A DNA stretch of 37,957 nucleotides from Burkholderiales bacterium (GTDB taxonomy: Bacteria; Pseudomonadota; Gammaproteobacteria; Burkholderiales; Burkholderiaceae_C). The position numbers and the translations under genes are program-made. The notes below the pieces were generated by a model. The model saw only the letters and a list, made by a program, of their open reading frames with translations, searched no databases and had not been told where the DNA came from. The DNA is taken from assembly GCA_947448955.1 (NCBI GenBank), contig CANFPU010000019.1, positions 1 to 37,957 on the forward strand. Direction: 5' to 3'. Shown here in pieces: positions 25,501 to 27,784 of the stretch; the first letter of the stretch is position 1, and each line of letters begins with the position of its first letter.

Positions 25501-27329
25501 GCCTGCACCCGCAGGTCGCCGGTGCTGTTGACCGTGCTGCCTTGCAGGTTGGCTTTGACGCCGCCCAGCAACTGGTTCCAGGCAAAAGTGCCGGCCAGCG
25601 AGAGCGTCATGCCGGCGGCGCCGTCGCCACCGGTCACCGCCAAGGACTCGGTGCCAGCGGTGGCCGATGCGCTGCTGCTGGCCAGCACGTCAAGGCTGCC
25701 CGCATCGAGCTTGCTGTTGAGCACCTGGGCATGGGTCGAACGGTTGATCGTGTTGCTGGCCGATGCAATGCCGATCTGCACGTTGTTGAGCAAAGGCACT
25801 GCGGCCGAGAAGCCGCCGCTTTGGGCCTCGAAGCTCGTCTTGTCGTGGGCAAATACGATGACATCGCCGACCGCGCCCAGGTCGGCATTCAGCAGCAACG
25901 CTTGCACACCGCCGCTCGCGATGTTGCGCGCCACCTTGGCCGAAGCGCTGTCACTGACAGCCGCCAACGCCAGGACTTTCAGGCCGTCGACTTTCAGATT
26001 TGCGCCCTGCACCCGGGCCAGCACAGTGTCCTGGAGCGTGTTGGTCTGCACACCGACCAGGCTGGAGTTGACCGCGCCGGTGACCCCGCCACCATCGCTG
26101 TCGGCATTGGCCGCGCTGACCTGGACCAACCCGGCGCTGGCCGTGCCAAGGCCCTTGAGCGAAATCGGTTTGCTGGCCGAGTCGCCGAGCAAGGCGCTGG
26201 TGGTGCGAACCAGACCGATGCGGCCCAGACCAAGGTCGAAGCCGCCGGCCAGGCTGGTGACCAGGCTGTCCGTGGTGTTGAGCTCGGCGCTGACATGGCT
26301 ACGGTCCACGGCTTCGATCAGCACGCTGACCCCGGCTTGGGTGCTTGCAGCCAACGCCTTGGGGGTGATCAGCAAGGTGGCGCCACCGGCCACGCTGGCG
26401 CGGGTGGTCTGGTTGGCGCTGATCTCAACCAGACTGGCCAGCCCGCCCTGCGACGCGATCTGCAAGTCGTTGTCGGTGTAAGCCAGCAGTTGCAGGCCCT
26501 GGGCCTGGATGCGGGCACTGGCACCGACCTGCGCGATGGATTGGCTGGTCAGCTTGATCTGGTCGTTGACGACCGCGACCTTGTTGGCGATGGAAGCCTG
26601 GGCCTGTAACGACGCCTCGAGCACGACCTGACCGCCCGCCAACATCGTGCCCTGCACATCGACCAAGGCCTGGAGGTCGAGCGTGATGTCCTGTGTCGAG
26701 GTCTGTGCGGCCGTGACCAGGCCACGCAACACCAGGTCGGCGCTGCTGGTCAAGGACTTGCCGGCGGGCAGACTGATCGATTCGGCTTCGATGATCAGGC
26801 TGGCACTGCCGAGGTCGGCGTCGCCCAACAAGACACGGTCCGAGCCGTCGCCACCGCGTATCGCCAGGATGCCGGTCGGGCGTGGGAACACCAGGTCATG
26901 GATCGAGCTACCGCTCAAGCGCAGCTTGCCGTCGGCCTCGGCGCTGAGCTGCACGTCGTCGTTGCCGGCGCCCAACTCGAGCACCAGGTTGATCATCGCC
27001 TTGTTCAGGGTCAGCAGATCGCCGCTGCCACTCAATGCGCTGTTTTGGCTCGCGCCAGCACCGGCACCGCTGAGGTCGATACGGGTCGCGAAATTGGCAA
27101 AGCTGGCGATGTCGTAGGCGCTCTGCACCTTGCCGACCTCGATCTGGATGTTGTCCACCGCCAAGGGCTGCGTGTCGTCGGGACGGTTTTGCTGCAGCAT
27201 CGGCTCGGCCGACAGCAAGACCCGGTCTTCCAGACGCTCGACCACGGTGCGCTTGCGCAGAAAAGGCGGGCGCAAGGCCTGGAACATCTTCAAAGCCTTG
27301 AAGGTTTTGAATTTTGGGTTCTTGGTCAT
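1..27329 (-). CDS. Giant LEPR-XLL-type repetitive surface protein (adhesin-like), 3' end outside window
   Basis: One reading frame runs from the ATG at 27329 to the left edge without a stop, at least 9,109 codons (over 0.9 MDa). The frame reads as sensible protein at the start, in the middle and at base 1. The ATG overlaps the upstream stop (ATGA), with GGAG about 8 nt ahead. Residues 31-44 form a LEPR-XLL-type motif (ERLEDRVLLSAEPM), the N-terminal signature of very large exported bacterial proteins. Next come an RTX-like GGDGSDR stretch (near residue 160), tandem units of about 270-300 residues, a duplicated block, modules of about 100 residues, alternating modules of about 65-70 residues, haemagglutinin-like beta-rich sequence, and modules of about 118 residues at the left edge. 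The protein is rich in Ala, Ser, Val and Asp, and I read no cysteine. A role in adhesion, biofilm or a surface layer is inferred from architecture. The upstream genes probably export it. Confidence 0.92.
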   Translation of the reverse strand, partial: MTKNPKFKTFKALKMFQALRPPFLRKRTVVERLEDRVLLSAEPMLQQNRPDDTQPLAVDNIQIEVGKVQSAYDIASFANFATRIDLSGAGAGASQNSALSGSGDLLTLNKAMINLVLELGAGNDDVQLSAEADGKLRLSGSSIHDLVFPRPTGILAIRGGDGSDRVLLGDADLGSASLIIEAESISLPAGKSLTSSADLVLRGLVTAAQTSTQDITLDLQALVDVQGTMLAGGQVVLEASLQAQASIANKVAVVNDQIKLTSQSIAQVGASARIQAQGLQLLAYTDNDLQIASQGGLASLVEISANQTTRASVAGGATLLITPKALAASTQAGVSVLIEAVDRSHVSAELNTTDSLVTSLAGGFDLGLGRIGLVRTTSALLGDSASKPISLKGLGTASAGLVQVSAANADSDGGGVTGAVNSSLVGVQTNTLQDTVLARVQGANLKVDGLKVLALAAVSDSASAKVARNIASGGVQALLLNADLGAVGDVIVFAHDKTSFEAQSGGFSAAVPLLNNVQIGIASASNTINRSTHAQVLNSKLDAGSLDVLASSSASATAGTESLAVTGGDGAAGMTLSLAGTFAWNQLLGGVKANLQGSTVNSTGDLRVQALNATKVDATSTTGTSVTESAGSAGGASLAFNAVGWDMGNIAAASLNSLIGTDVGFTVSPLETLAFISTSQVGAAGDVAVTAQDLVEISAALSNSAEASSGAATSALSVAAGAVLASNRVRSSTRAYIDGRDAEGKHGYALSVGAGLEVLADDAASITADVSMSAVSSGAGGSSVSVGGIVVRNDVRNDVLGQVIGLTVNTTDDLSVRAVSATSIVATLSGEVRASQQEGAASDPAPSGSTSSAGTDPGASASPEPVTAADPAEPTTDQVTAGPETPPASAPVAGGGAMAANGLIAVNLILSQVQALALDSVLVVGKNLAVEASNDATIAASNTAITESSGTAVGATLAFNTLGWQSQNILFAAVDALLGTAIGKERPVSVRAEISGSSLDVGGDLSLSAVQVPQISATIENKADATASGAAVSFVLASNMVSARADAVLKPLVDGSRFAIGGNLLVKASDTSGIEADISMGSSSAGGAAVGGLVARNDVRNVVKTWVERAALQVGGDVTIMARGSATITATLSGETSSLPEEEAPSDEPATSGTAGSDAAGPSSLAVNALIATNLILSNVTATLLDSDIQAGGNLDVIARNASQITADNAATMEAGGVAVGVTLAFNTIGWRAQNVLFAALDALLGTAIGTEQSAVTDVLIKGSSLSAIGSIGLDAQGEAKIAATIANDVTSSAASAAASFILASNLVSSRTRVLGRLSDTAGRKVSFTAGENLSLLASDTAAIEADVSLSSTSAGGMAMGGMVVRNDVRGAVESEARDATLKSGGKLDLAALQSASISAKASGKTSTLAAPDEAAAAAPAADAAAESPAAASPLAINALIATNLVLSSALAQIIHSRADAGGDLSVAADNSATINADNSAVIESDGFAVGVTLAFNTIGWKPQNLFANAIDALLGTSIGTEQPANTVADIVDTAFTAGGDVTVAAGALQAEADVDAGAPPHGASLTAIISNEAAANADHAAASFVLASNLVSSQSRAWISPQTSRSAAGESTLALTIGGSLTVVAVDSAVIDADITMSATSGGGAAVGGVVARNDVRSSADAGLDRVSLDAGQGVTVMALETAQLRAALSGSTVSDGESGAGLALNGLIATNNVLSTSQATITRSDVRAGGDLQVQAENASGIDAINAATTSSSGSAAVGVTLAFNSIGWESQDIFRKAIDALIGSSFGNELPASVLAQVDDSALAVGGDLLVTAKVSAELKASTNNQASSSSGGSAAASMVLGSNAVSTSADAYIRQPASAMTGSVGSVKKVSAGGELHVTADDMPSVIASTLVVASSAGESVAAGDGEYARVDFNSAAGEQDIKFGDQVMLAEDHEAGGTEGRIYRYMGGTPTTLDLSAVDYTDTGYWYELVPPKGKVAELIAAFENAQMPYLEREVVLTTVPIGDHRYDIGFKAGLGWPDESLKDFIAGNAPSTPGGLTVTDTGLSLSLPSFNLGGRELVGPELNLDLIFPNPDLPFYTFKQVLGTIEHGGRSYDWGVEVSIGWQDLKLLDMVNLPALLAGHFEPVLPEFSAKVFFDKVEIDSLKFLPAQFQIQPPAVKITLLGKPVVLSFGSAIAIDTPDALSAFVDETKDPLTISLPAVDIDQLLAARGTQAHPAGYWDQAINIDVSNPELPYLEKSLTLTSIKFGGQTWDVGLTAGVGWKDQTLLDMLTSDVQPAGVSGLATGVHFQAPGFSLAGQTVQGPALDLSLVLPNPELPYGEFKQAIGTVNIDGQDVAWGVQAQLGWQDMHLLDLVDVQSWLNGSFSPQSPKVDLSIYIDAPGVAAQSVLPSEFVVDLPKAKVTLFGKTLLLGFGGPVTIRTPASLSSYVNASLPAFKVQMPSLDLDAAISGSLQSYTPTGNEVSVNLTDPASYVAAIKQIIQVIPSHYHLADPHLTGNLFGVAINSSIALSTVAPDYVDFALSDLLPESVYRLISPFVNTADTTPFNLNLPTVDFGKVGPDVPVLQKIKDLLKVLPTTVQLYDPAIVANVLGQDLNYVAPLDQVVAAAKIPYLTTGSDAAGNYISFNLNDVLPDAVKDVLGYFIDAESQQPLKLTIPALNLGTISAASLVKKPAAGTTGTTTPSTGSTGSSGTPTGNGNGTTTTTTTTTPSISTEWVDLQQAQALVAGSAEVQLLSLAVSPTVAPVATNYDLAITVPTGANTTGESLRFQFGALGATATAVYSSDAAVQAANIYAALASLIAAPAGSAKTVTENGVSHRVVSSDWLTVRVEATVGPINGALVPHYSIHFGTAASKKLASLGELQVQRVLVSGSSAVVATNERQRISFSGALNTSFPKYQLQYGNAKTAVLGFSPSDPTANRNTLQAALDTLLGKGNVKVSFDPASTAANPRYFIDFIGSLTGRNVAALTVVSPVKVTVAIDTPREGQSVAGTALSYQLSAVAAPSAAVSPSSFRLSLGTLNSDAIEALVLGQPIDEVQRLEVQPLVSLSQLRSAATAGSLSYALTLGSLHTQVNFVLPSSSTAAALVAAMTTNAAALQAGLERMLGQGAVSVSYDTKGQAGWHFDLHYQGSQAGKNLGALVVKALGAGDGLLLLSAQTVTQGSAGATAQDQATLIQSGLDQMLGAGSATVVVIPDGRYRITFGGRYAAKEVAQLHSTQHDASVALGVTTLVPGVAATGPSYLFNPAALSGAASFNIEVTVNGQAYSAEGLALEATQAVLGQKIEGAISEISAPVNEHQRMNLKYGAGASGSHYTVLTADGRSVDVTFSLTSGVALTDAQAHATALQTALTSVLGAGNVSVSFDSASLAQGGSTGWVFDIRYQGALKGLNLLDLSFKPVTAPGVTSKLTLTRSTVQDGAEGSLKQQRLRDLGLTVSVRPATGAEGGAGWVVSLGGDLAGNLVEGLRVQAVAAPAAPESPTSAPAGEVAAAVSRPMAVGGVVVRNDVHGVARAYIERATVVAGSLSVNASDNAVIQAKVDSTAVAKGGEGPGLAVGGVIATNLVLSSANASISLSDISTTEGDVSVGGTNSAHIVARNQSAMSSDGLAIGATLAFNTVGYQAQNVLFATVDALVGTNLGTAQPAAMLATITDSNIRSAGSVTVKADNQAYINAYLSNDTSSEASAAKGNDTSETSGGTTGGTAAGAGQQSASKSKGLALGFVLASNMVSSLADAHITGAGRSVSTEAGSLTVAASDDARITSKTALSAVAKGEESEVSLALKALVNYVGISYTDRSGEQALKIGDRVRLADVNFDSADQPDAVTAGQRVLLKTSVGGGQAGDVYEYVGTTDLEAPAFDSQNFKNTSLWKAVQGQAGKTYVYKGSGRSANLADENFNDTRQWLLIDVGQLADIGYGLAAALTASDGGAAAFGGLVVRNDVRSDVQSSVQDQTLTIGGDVSVTAQENAAIVAIDSSTVAAKDVGLNLVIATNTVLGSSLAWIANSGVTTTAISSPTQAIAGDLTVSSDSKAQISAELTSKVEASVSVGVVLAFNTIGYAPQDLLRNVVDGVLGIGLAGEQKAATKAWISNSRLNLGGALSVTADWAGSINAVVNNSALAISVTSTSNSQDNGSKNAISVAPVVAMNKISADVAAYVDAGSLGQSVSALGDITIESHSSTRINAEVAASAVAIAASTKASAVSVSIGLSLSRNDVSSDVKAYVAGASLAARPTMTSEQGSIRIGVWRESQIIANGTASAIAVSASPKGGPAVGGAGTLAFNRISGSADAYAEQVLLKTLSLEAGSGQVSVTAHDDSMIDAYLRSVAAAVSVGSKTSVAVAVGLSVARNIIGARPVTAAYDVKATDYNEKHKLTDLKTGTRVLNDSGMLGQQVYEYIGETVQDENGIELRNQNYSDESTWKLLSYGPSVAATQARLSRASVDASGDLVVSALGTNSIKATVLAASAAIGASAQGAISVGAAGVYAENRIFASLDARIDGTPDLSTTTLDEREQVKAKAAAVFVESRASIDAIAGAASLAASLAGGGVAVSVAIGLSLAFNSINSDVLAQVNNVRLTTVSGDVQMHALNAGISQGGSISQPDLIQAGITADALNAAGKTAEPSMTSDVGQTWDYLVTDGSTLLYKDDLVRAADGRIYKYKGVNGTTVNLSDTGLNFSGADWEEKVTDNVTLKSGYTVRVDPLHTAGGLVGRIYRFLAAEPSYSTLVGTKQVKHDDVVLVELNHDKPAWMGREFKYKGGDATIDLSIENFEDPDRWEELSHEENGVAVWREDFSDTKRWQLATDYADPATVKKLAEVLTQKAQMVLAPSDTMRPDAKYNSADGLYWDYTTDKGDTKLKTGDRVGDANSELPAVYRYLGEAATLDLGTVNFTDTTLWVAADSSKILRKGDTVQVADDHRGGGDAGRVYTYIGKNKVSLDLSHVNYLDTSNWQAIVPVLEVSTIEAGKRWKLLDADGHSYTLTMDASGSLGASRNSINAVSVAASAAIGLSASSAAVAISGAGAVAINSVMGHTDALIGNSVVTSAADVKLDAQSQSSISATIASLSVAVAAGMGPGVGASIGISIARNLIGQEGFGVVGDNAIATVQALVINSSLRAAGDLLLTAAAKQTIDALVLSGSVALGLGADSGIGIAGSGVWAENQIGNRVHAGVDTGWGYTTGQRLSDLSVRSVDIEASDNSRIHAFAGAAAIAAAFGSNAGVAVSIGVSLARNVIATQVLAEIAGARLTAVGDLKVIAKSAASIEVTAMAAALAAAIGGTAGVGVSGAGASAMNIILGDTLASVDDSAISAAGAMDVKSSATSRIEATIVSASIGVGGGNVGVGASIGIALARNYIGYDPSHYSGAARYTSGVDAPAKIVKGDVIRLGPRSGARANEVYEYIGDADLLRADKDKSGNQKDLILTQDYADTKLWKQLTATSANQIEASVTQSSIVALDDANKTLNLSVIADNLQTIDSAVFAGSVAIGAGQIGVAISGAGASAVNRIGSQTLAYVGRTTTVDSNHDGVPEINGIEVDGFIHVLATDNAKIDSSVMAVSVAAAFGEFGASVAIGVSLADNLIASSTQALVDNAALDAVGDISLQALDTSQIGSRSTAVAVAITGAIGAAVAGGGAYSSNTINTEIRAGVDLVDAQQRIGKSSIASAGDFTVQAQGDAISQAHVLAAAAAFGMAAAAAAGTVSINLISPVIEASINNAEVTAAGNVLISAQGHQSADALVASISVSTYGAAGASVVQTTDNSAIRAGLGDDVKLQAAALRIDAYGQDAIFQHANASSGGVFIGIAGADSVLDIGAVTLAGIGARSQVLAQTVQVTAKRDQDFDATSENLAVGLLAGSGARVVNTLAGQADVLIGNSAKVDAETVLIEAQNLVSKRKFSATQNSLRSTSAGGATISVLGATTNIGNSSTLFGAQVRVGQGAQINTQSTTADGATLRLNTLTRLDIVDKVRVDGVGGLAINYALAEQTADTLSDIVIDGAALRNYSGNLELSTRTDATMLAASNVLSVGAISGAKADALSDLRSHSDIVLNNAELLGTDVKLYAGQSRDRVSNQLDVKAQADMSLIALWGLSLPKVRAAIEEYNAIALNGSASVRAVRDIDLIAEPGIGGNGRARTAGLVLNLATPIYAGTVLGGDSVLSVNTVTVGPAAKLEAGVNYHTELQLLPILVDGQRTIAADRLGKTLNAAELLAQGLDPAQRYEYAVLDLESVAIGISTGNIVELVPGAFSKGVANQAYVYKPPAGAADSSLALESENYLDTTRWTPITASHQLDAYTSKMVVKTGETVRTASGDWYQRDASTAAVISAGESFGGAGWTQLTAMKSDRGLQFAAQLNGRFYVVKPVDLAMPKLVYANVANQLFEDRAKIVGWMESHAGNAEAIARYQALLEQIDAKLVKMGLAVQSGGNVVPRAKFDMLFLRLPTVQASAGGIYVQADAASRDSLTLAATSGRALAHGQARINIVNSTPFSLEVNDVGILASGRVDKLDGQLVSLDAGSIYFGNRRITPVAANSTGQSEIRVIQDAYPKAYYSLGTVQIPDAPQDLYVRGSLKNADGALYLTNMEGSINVTGELRAGTVKLTALGDFNLSTDDWYHVGNDPRQYLSAVPNQSLNSFFELFGSQAYNPWGIKGQVRYRQASGNVGDARLKVLFDAMDAAATKQSIVFAMGEININARYLNLNGVVQSGVDSVDLTIGADFNPSRSSNFTDASGRLLPGISYGAAGLATVDGFFDVDAGAIILSPIKPTGGVINLTGQILSTGNGELRVASGYASVNIINQSKFSLAVDTIDVSTDRIGKITITDTATLRRDEYQVLDGKTDHVVKQGVLESGSGGVSSITYNAVAGGQIGVDASQPMVYQPELGRYYLWTEGQAKTRTTIKIYEQKSFNLLGFDWDGLVPDTEAKSVDTNFTDGSPLLESELLIRLSDPSVSAAVRNALQGNVLVVDYVQKSNPAVALVNNVSLVRDVVTNSLYRYVGESKSVAFPVTDFGDTSKWNRVAQLSGGKKLLDAVSGTYYYAPSPDDKITGVPTGLYAGANGSWTSAKADNRFDSNFANEEITVVTTESGGGWLREKTITTKTTTVTGLKDFYTYALAADKPVTIKPMLGRSEPVVNIQTPGKLLLAGSVSFGQSTANEDSDDFKPIALSSDALEVAGTVVFSGAVPSIVANSDVTVRVKDPKGKLNIVATGNVVIEQIADPKKPSAPLKIGQIIAVSYDLNGVPQRAGQGLDNFAALTVGTAYDVTVLSTDGIWGLTSTSRIVGEKVQLDGGQGLINVRVDSNVGGAGGVAARALGSVTVTEANGDLRLVAPTALNGASASVQAGDAATPQDVSLTAQHGAILDAVLERFVPNPKDVAALIAEGGFSDDALAQAGLGSAAALSANARYTLSPDLMALLLPHSDVLTAAAGSGVEQVNVMGANITLSSVAGSGGTAAGVGHSSDRVTINRPTRFDALSDANKALLAQASPRDVLDLQYQRYEYLGDDSTLDLSSPATFMISSLWRQVAVSAVTPEGMRLLASTDGVADVRKGQWVEDRRDLLSVTLQITDDLNISASGVVAVKSDGEVILRAQGDLQLDNRSGLFIKGIAAVGRVHLEAGGSIFAAGTSSTALIQTAGDLELQAEGGSLGGGVFTSQGQNPATSLLIDAGGRLQVDALGKVKLAEASGDMVLAHVISKQGDVFLQALTGSLLASSLMDDQVQVLGGQVTLVAGQIGNALVQQSVHNIGSTAHALKIDADHLSVSSTSDLSAVINIADVDDLAVDSLSMARQGWIQVQAEADMSVTAALNLQAYSDSQLVLQSTRGSLVLANDIAFGGGALKLLANQDVIQRADSQVTHFKGTLDIEATRGSVLQAQGAWIKTGQRGTSYGTAGTITVTAAKDIVVALVDAGDAALNLSAGGSLLEATAAAAGDANVDLVAGTLTLKAGGSVGLLGRRSETLEISVDKLSLTAAGEVALLNDRALSVQGFTAGTQGGDTSAVLRNSAGSLTLASNLSLLGSGGLLLQAIASDADLVLGQGKSVQATAMSLLAGRDLLLGAASRVVTRQDSADLQAGRHLAMAADAVVASGGGDIRLAAAGNLTLGSLDARTAAGALSSGGSDISLNVGGAVANASNLSTDGTSLYADQLRISAGTGIGGGSDATSLRSAVLTFAASTVSGDIRLVNAGALHIGTVADLRVGRVNEIGLRADLWDLALSGLRTGDAGGVSVAASGSITVDSNPALDQGVGIRAGSGGISLTATGANSDIVLNADLVAGAGGGWRDASGGGAINLSAVRDIVQAAGSTIDSGGGAVSLMAGRDIVVGRIVAARYVARLADRVAPGATLALGGDVSLTATRTLSLADGSLAQPSVSAKALRLQAASIAAMALSVDELSASATSGDLVFKDFDGFGKANSGLRLRDVQASAGNVNVSSEASLSVDKVRVANGGNITLESLSKDIVLLLQDALGALGTGGQLGQLALFAAGFISSGRLFTGKTRTEYRSGGALRIGNAVTAHPADTAVIEPASSFASALTTDTLVLRSDAYVSLSSDKLPLGKLSTSITARDGLFVSQAGLAQIDATAPALLTITAPRLVSVDSAVFSAGQESEVLAQMMPASSAQVQMLSSPTLSLIDSLAVTPGVASGLVFGANAFGSSSTALTVTLVVPTGASLQAQAASGVSITGTEGSRSFSGTAAALSSYFNTIGRLIYNGAAGLLTVQVSSAQASTQTQVQLLGSVISVAPTISQLPSQLFISSGNASQLVFTGASFAGTGDLTLSLTSTSGSLSATSASGIVVGGTAQALTLTGQAAALASFISTAGKLSYTGSTGGLVVKLANASGSMRAESAVSLDTPQQPSSTVTSGALTLPTEIFTTTGVWAPILLGASAFTGTGSLSVDLLAPASRLQLATADGIAVSDGPGQGAYAATRITGTAAALNRYFSTVGAVRYDSSFGNSLTFNLVGALPSTGSITITTLTSKGSISSPSALAIQLPQALTVTSNVATPLVLRDTLSGDSANSYQLTLTAPSGTLSASEASALSAALVTNGVRLNGSIAALNAYLASGKLSYTGAGNVALSLSLALGDNAPLQASSQLTPALAAMPALSLPQTLYLQAGNSSPLSFGSTPIAGE
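1800..10050 (-). other. Long haemagglutinin-like beta-rich region of the giant protein
   Basis: The frame here shows irregular short strands of the kind found in filamentous-haemagglutinin beta-helices, for example GNLTLGSL, AGRDLLLG and LSAVRDIVQAAG, with G-D-[IVL]-x-[LV]-x-A recurring. Longer unrepeated stretches lie near 8050-8600 and 6000-7500. These have more charged and aromatic residues and may be inserted domains. No catalytic motif was recognised. Confidence 0.5.
10100..14950 (-). repeat. Alternating modules of about 65-70 residues in the giant protein
   Basis: Two motif types alternate. One contains G-[IVL]-[SA]-[LIV]-[AS]-[RDF]-N (near 14690, 14285, 13640, 12085, 11650, 11285 and 10600). 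The other contains an [IV]-[SAG]-G-[AS]-G-[AVT]-x-A-x-N pattern (near 14500, 13900, 12270, 11870, 11490 and 10850). Between them lie Ala/Val/Ser/Asp-rich strands such as D-V-K-L-D-A-Q-S-Q-S. The array is interrupted by clusters of the Y-x-Y-x-G...D-T-x-x-W module. Confidence 0.65.
12490..13380 (-). repeat. Cluster of Y-x-Y-x-G ... D-T-x-x-W modules
   Basis: A short module of about 50-60 residues recurs back to back. The order is G-D-x-V, then [VI]-Y-x-[YF]-x-G, an L-x-L-x-x-x-[NDE]-[YF] strand, D-[TPE]-x-x-W and a hydrophobic end. Copies here lie near 13377-13300, 13090-13015, 12725-12655 and 12570-12491, with degenerate ones near 13200 and 12960. Further copies lie near 21500-21418, 15800-15720, 15698-15622, 14160-14073, 11163-11050, 8605-8519 and 6405-6330. 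The spacing of aromatic residues recalls small carbohydrate-binding modules of the chitin-binding (CBM5/12) type. That resemblance is only inference. Confidence 0.65.
16990..19150 (-). repeat. Modules of about 100 residues with an LGxGxVxVSFD...F.GxxxGxNV pattern
   Basis: At least four copies share an amphipathic ALQxxLxxxLG segment followed by G-x-V-x-V-S-F-D, then a strand ending in an aromatic residue (F-x-I-x-F, F-D-L-H-Y or F-D-I-R-Y) and G-x-x-x-G-x-N-x-x-x-L. They lie near 18590-18420, 18060-17890, 17800-17680 and 17300-17110. The pattern resembles a module common in giant bacterial surface proteins, where T-x-x-x-A-x-x-V-Q-A-A-L-E is followed by GNVTVTG and V-x-F-G-G-x-L-A-G-x-N-V. 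The function is not established. A structural role in the stalk is likely. Confidence 0.65.
19191..19217 (-). repeat. (GGT)9 trinucleotide run encoding nine threonines
   Basis: Nine consecutive ggt triplets on the plus strand lie exactly in the giant gene's frame and read as nine ACC threonine codons. They sit in a flexible Gly/Asn/Thr/Ser-rich linker between the duplicated block and the following modules of about 100 residues. Changes by whole triplets would keep the frame open. Confidence 0.9.
19950..21400 (-). repeat. Duplicated block of about 245 residues in the giant protein
   Basis: Two consecutive copies are visible. The segment with LPFYTFKQVLGTIE and SIGWQDLKLLDMV (near 21110-20970) matches LPYGEFKQAIGTVN and QLGWQDMHLLDLV (near 20380-20240). 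The preceding sub-segments with GLGWPDESL (near 21240) and GVGWKDQTLLDML (near 20520) also match, so each copy contains two related halves. The copies are about 730-740 bases apart. The sequence is richer in Leu, Pro and Trp than the flanking repeats and looks like separate globular domains. No family is recognised. Confidence 0.7.
21940..25450 (-). repeat. Tandem units of about 270-300 residues in the giant protein (N-terminal array)
   Basis: Within each unit four short anchors recur in the same order: an AFNTIGW...QN...DALLGT segment, an FVLASNLVSS segment, a VARNDVR segment and an INALIATNLILS segment. The AFNTIGW anchor lies near 25400, 24440, 23640, 22830 and 22015. The RNDVR codons lie at 24942, 24030, 23220 and 22356, which gives spacings of 304, 270 and 288 residues. 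Partial copies of the same anchors return near 16800, 16460, 15510 and 15160, after an unrelated block. The units probably form a long beta-rich stalk, an inference from the regular V/A/S/G/D-rich pattern. Confidence 0.8.
24650..24840 (-). other. Pro/Ala/Ser/Thr-rich linker inside a tandem unit
   Basis: The reading frame here is low in hydrophobic residues and rich in Pro, Ala, Ser, Thr, Asp and Glu, as expected for an unstructured spacer. It follows an ATLSGE-like strand end. The corresponding point in the next units (near 23835-23935 and 23030-23130) carries shorter linkers of different composition, so this is a variable insertion site within the repeat. Confidence 0.6.
27198..27239 (-). 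other. LEPR-XLL-type N-terminal motif of the giant protein
   Basis: Residues 31-44 read ERLEDRVLLSAEPM, preceded by a basic, hydrophobic stretch (residues 5-28, many Lys, Arg and Phe). The family pattern is LEPR-x-LL-S-A. Here Asp replaces Pro at the third position and the rest is intact. In known members this motif sits close to the N-terminus of giant secreted proteins and is thought to act in targeting. There is no ordinary Sec signal peptide with a long hydrophobic core ahead of it. Confidence 0.75.
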
Positions 27330-27784
27330 ACGCTGGCTCCGAGGATCCCTGAGGCGTGCGGCAGCGCTGCGCGCTGCGCCTCAGCAAAGGCAAACAAGGC
27401 TTGGTGGGCGTCGCGGCGATCGGCCGCGGCGTACACGGTGAAAAATGGTCGTGCGTCCGAGCCCGTGCCGGCGGCCAGCCAGCCGAGCTCGCGCCCGCCG
27501 ATGGCATCAAAGACCACGTCGACTTGGTCGGCATCCAGGCCCCAGGCAGCGGCCAGACCTGACACGCCAAGGCGCAGGTCGGCGATGCGCAGCGAGCTGT
27601 CGTAGAACTTGGCCGCCCAGGATGCGCGCGGCGAGGCGTCTTCGCTGACCGAGAGCAGTCGCGCTGGGCTGAATTTGCAGGCAGTCTCCCAACCCGTGAT
27701 CGACAGGCCCTCGGTCGCGGCGAGCATCGCGCGAGTCGCTCGGTACAGACCTTCATCGGCCTGCGGCCATGGCCAGGGCTTCAT
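27326..27784 (-). CDS. Unrecognised 152-residue protein coupled to the giant gene
   Basis: The gene encodes 152 residues. Its ATG overlaps the stop of the upstream SapC-like gene (ATGA at 27781-27784), and its own stop overlaps the start of the giant gene (ATGA at 27326-27329). GGAGG lies about 6 nt ahead of the ATG. I do not recognise the family. There is no signal peptide or membrane segment, so the product is probably cytoplasmic. Visible features are a Trp/Pro-rich start (MKPWPWPQAD), an Ala/Leu-rich middle (G-L-A-A-A-W-G-L-D-A-D-Q-V-D-V-V-F-D), and a C-terminal helix rich in Ala, Gln and Phe. Its place directly before the giant gene suggests a helper that acts on the nascent giant protein, such as a chaperone or targeting factor. 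This is inference from position only. Confidence 0.85.
   Translation of the reverse strand: MKPWPWPQADEGLYRATRAMLAATEGLSITGWETACKFSPARLLSVSEDASPRASWAAKFYDSSLRIADLRLGVSGLAAAWGLDADQVDVVFDAIGGRELGWLAAGTGSDARPFFTVYAAADRRDAHQALFAFAEAQRAALPHASGILGASV

Noticed and set aside
24435-26609. Plus-strand ORF of 724 codons, with others at 11739-13715 and 22366-23994
   Set aside because: These are antisense frames of the repeat-rich giant gene. Their apparent repeats mirror those of the minus strand, and they have no recognisable domain.
26800-26900. RTX calcium-binding repeat block
   Set aside because: Only isolated GGDGSDR-like and GAGNDD-like stretches occur, not the tandem nonapeptides of RTX proteins. 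RTX repeats may lie in the unseen C-terminus.
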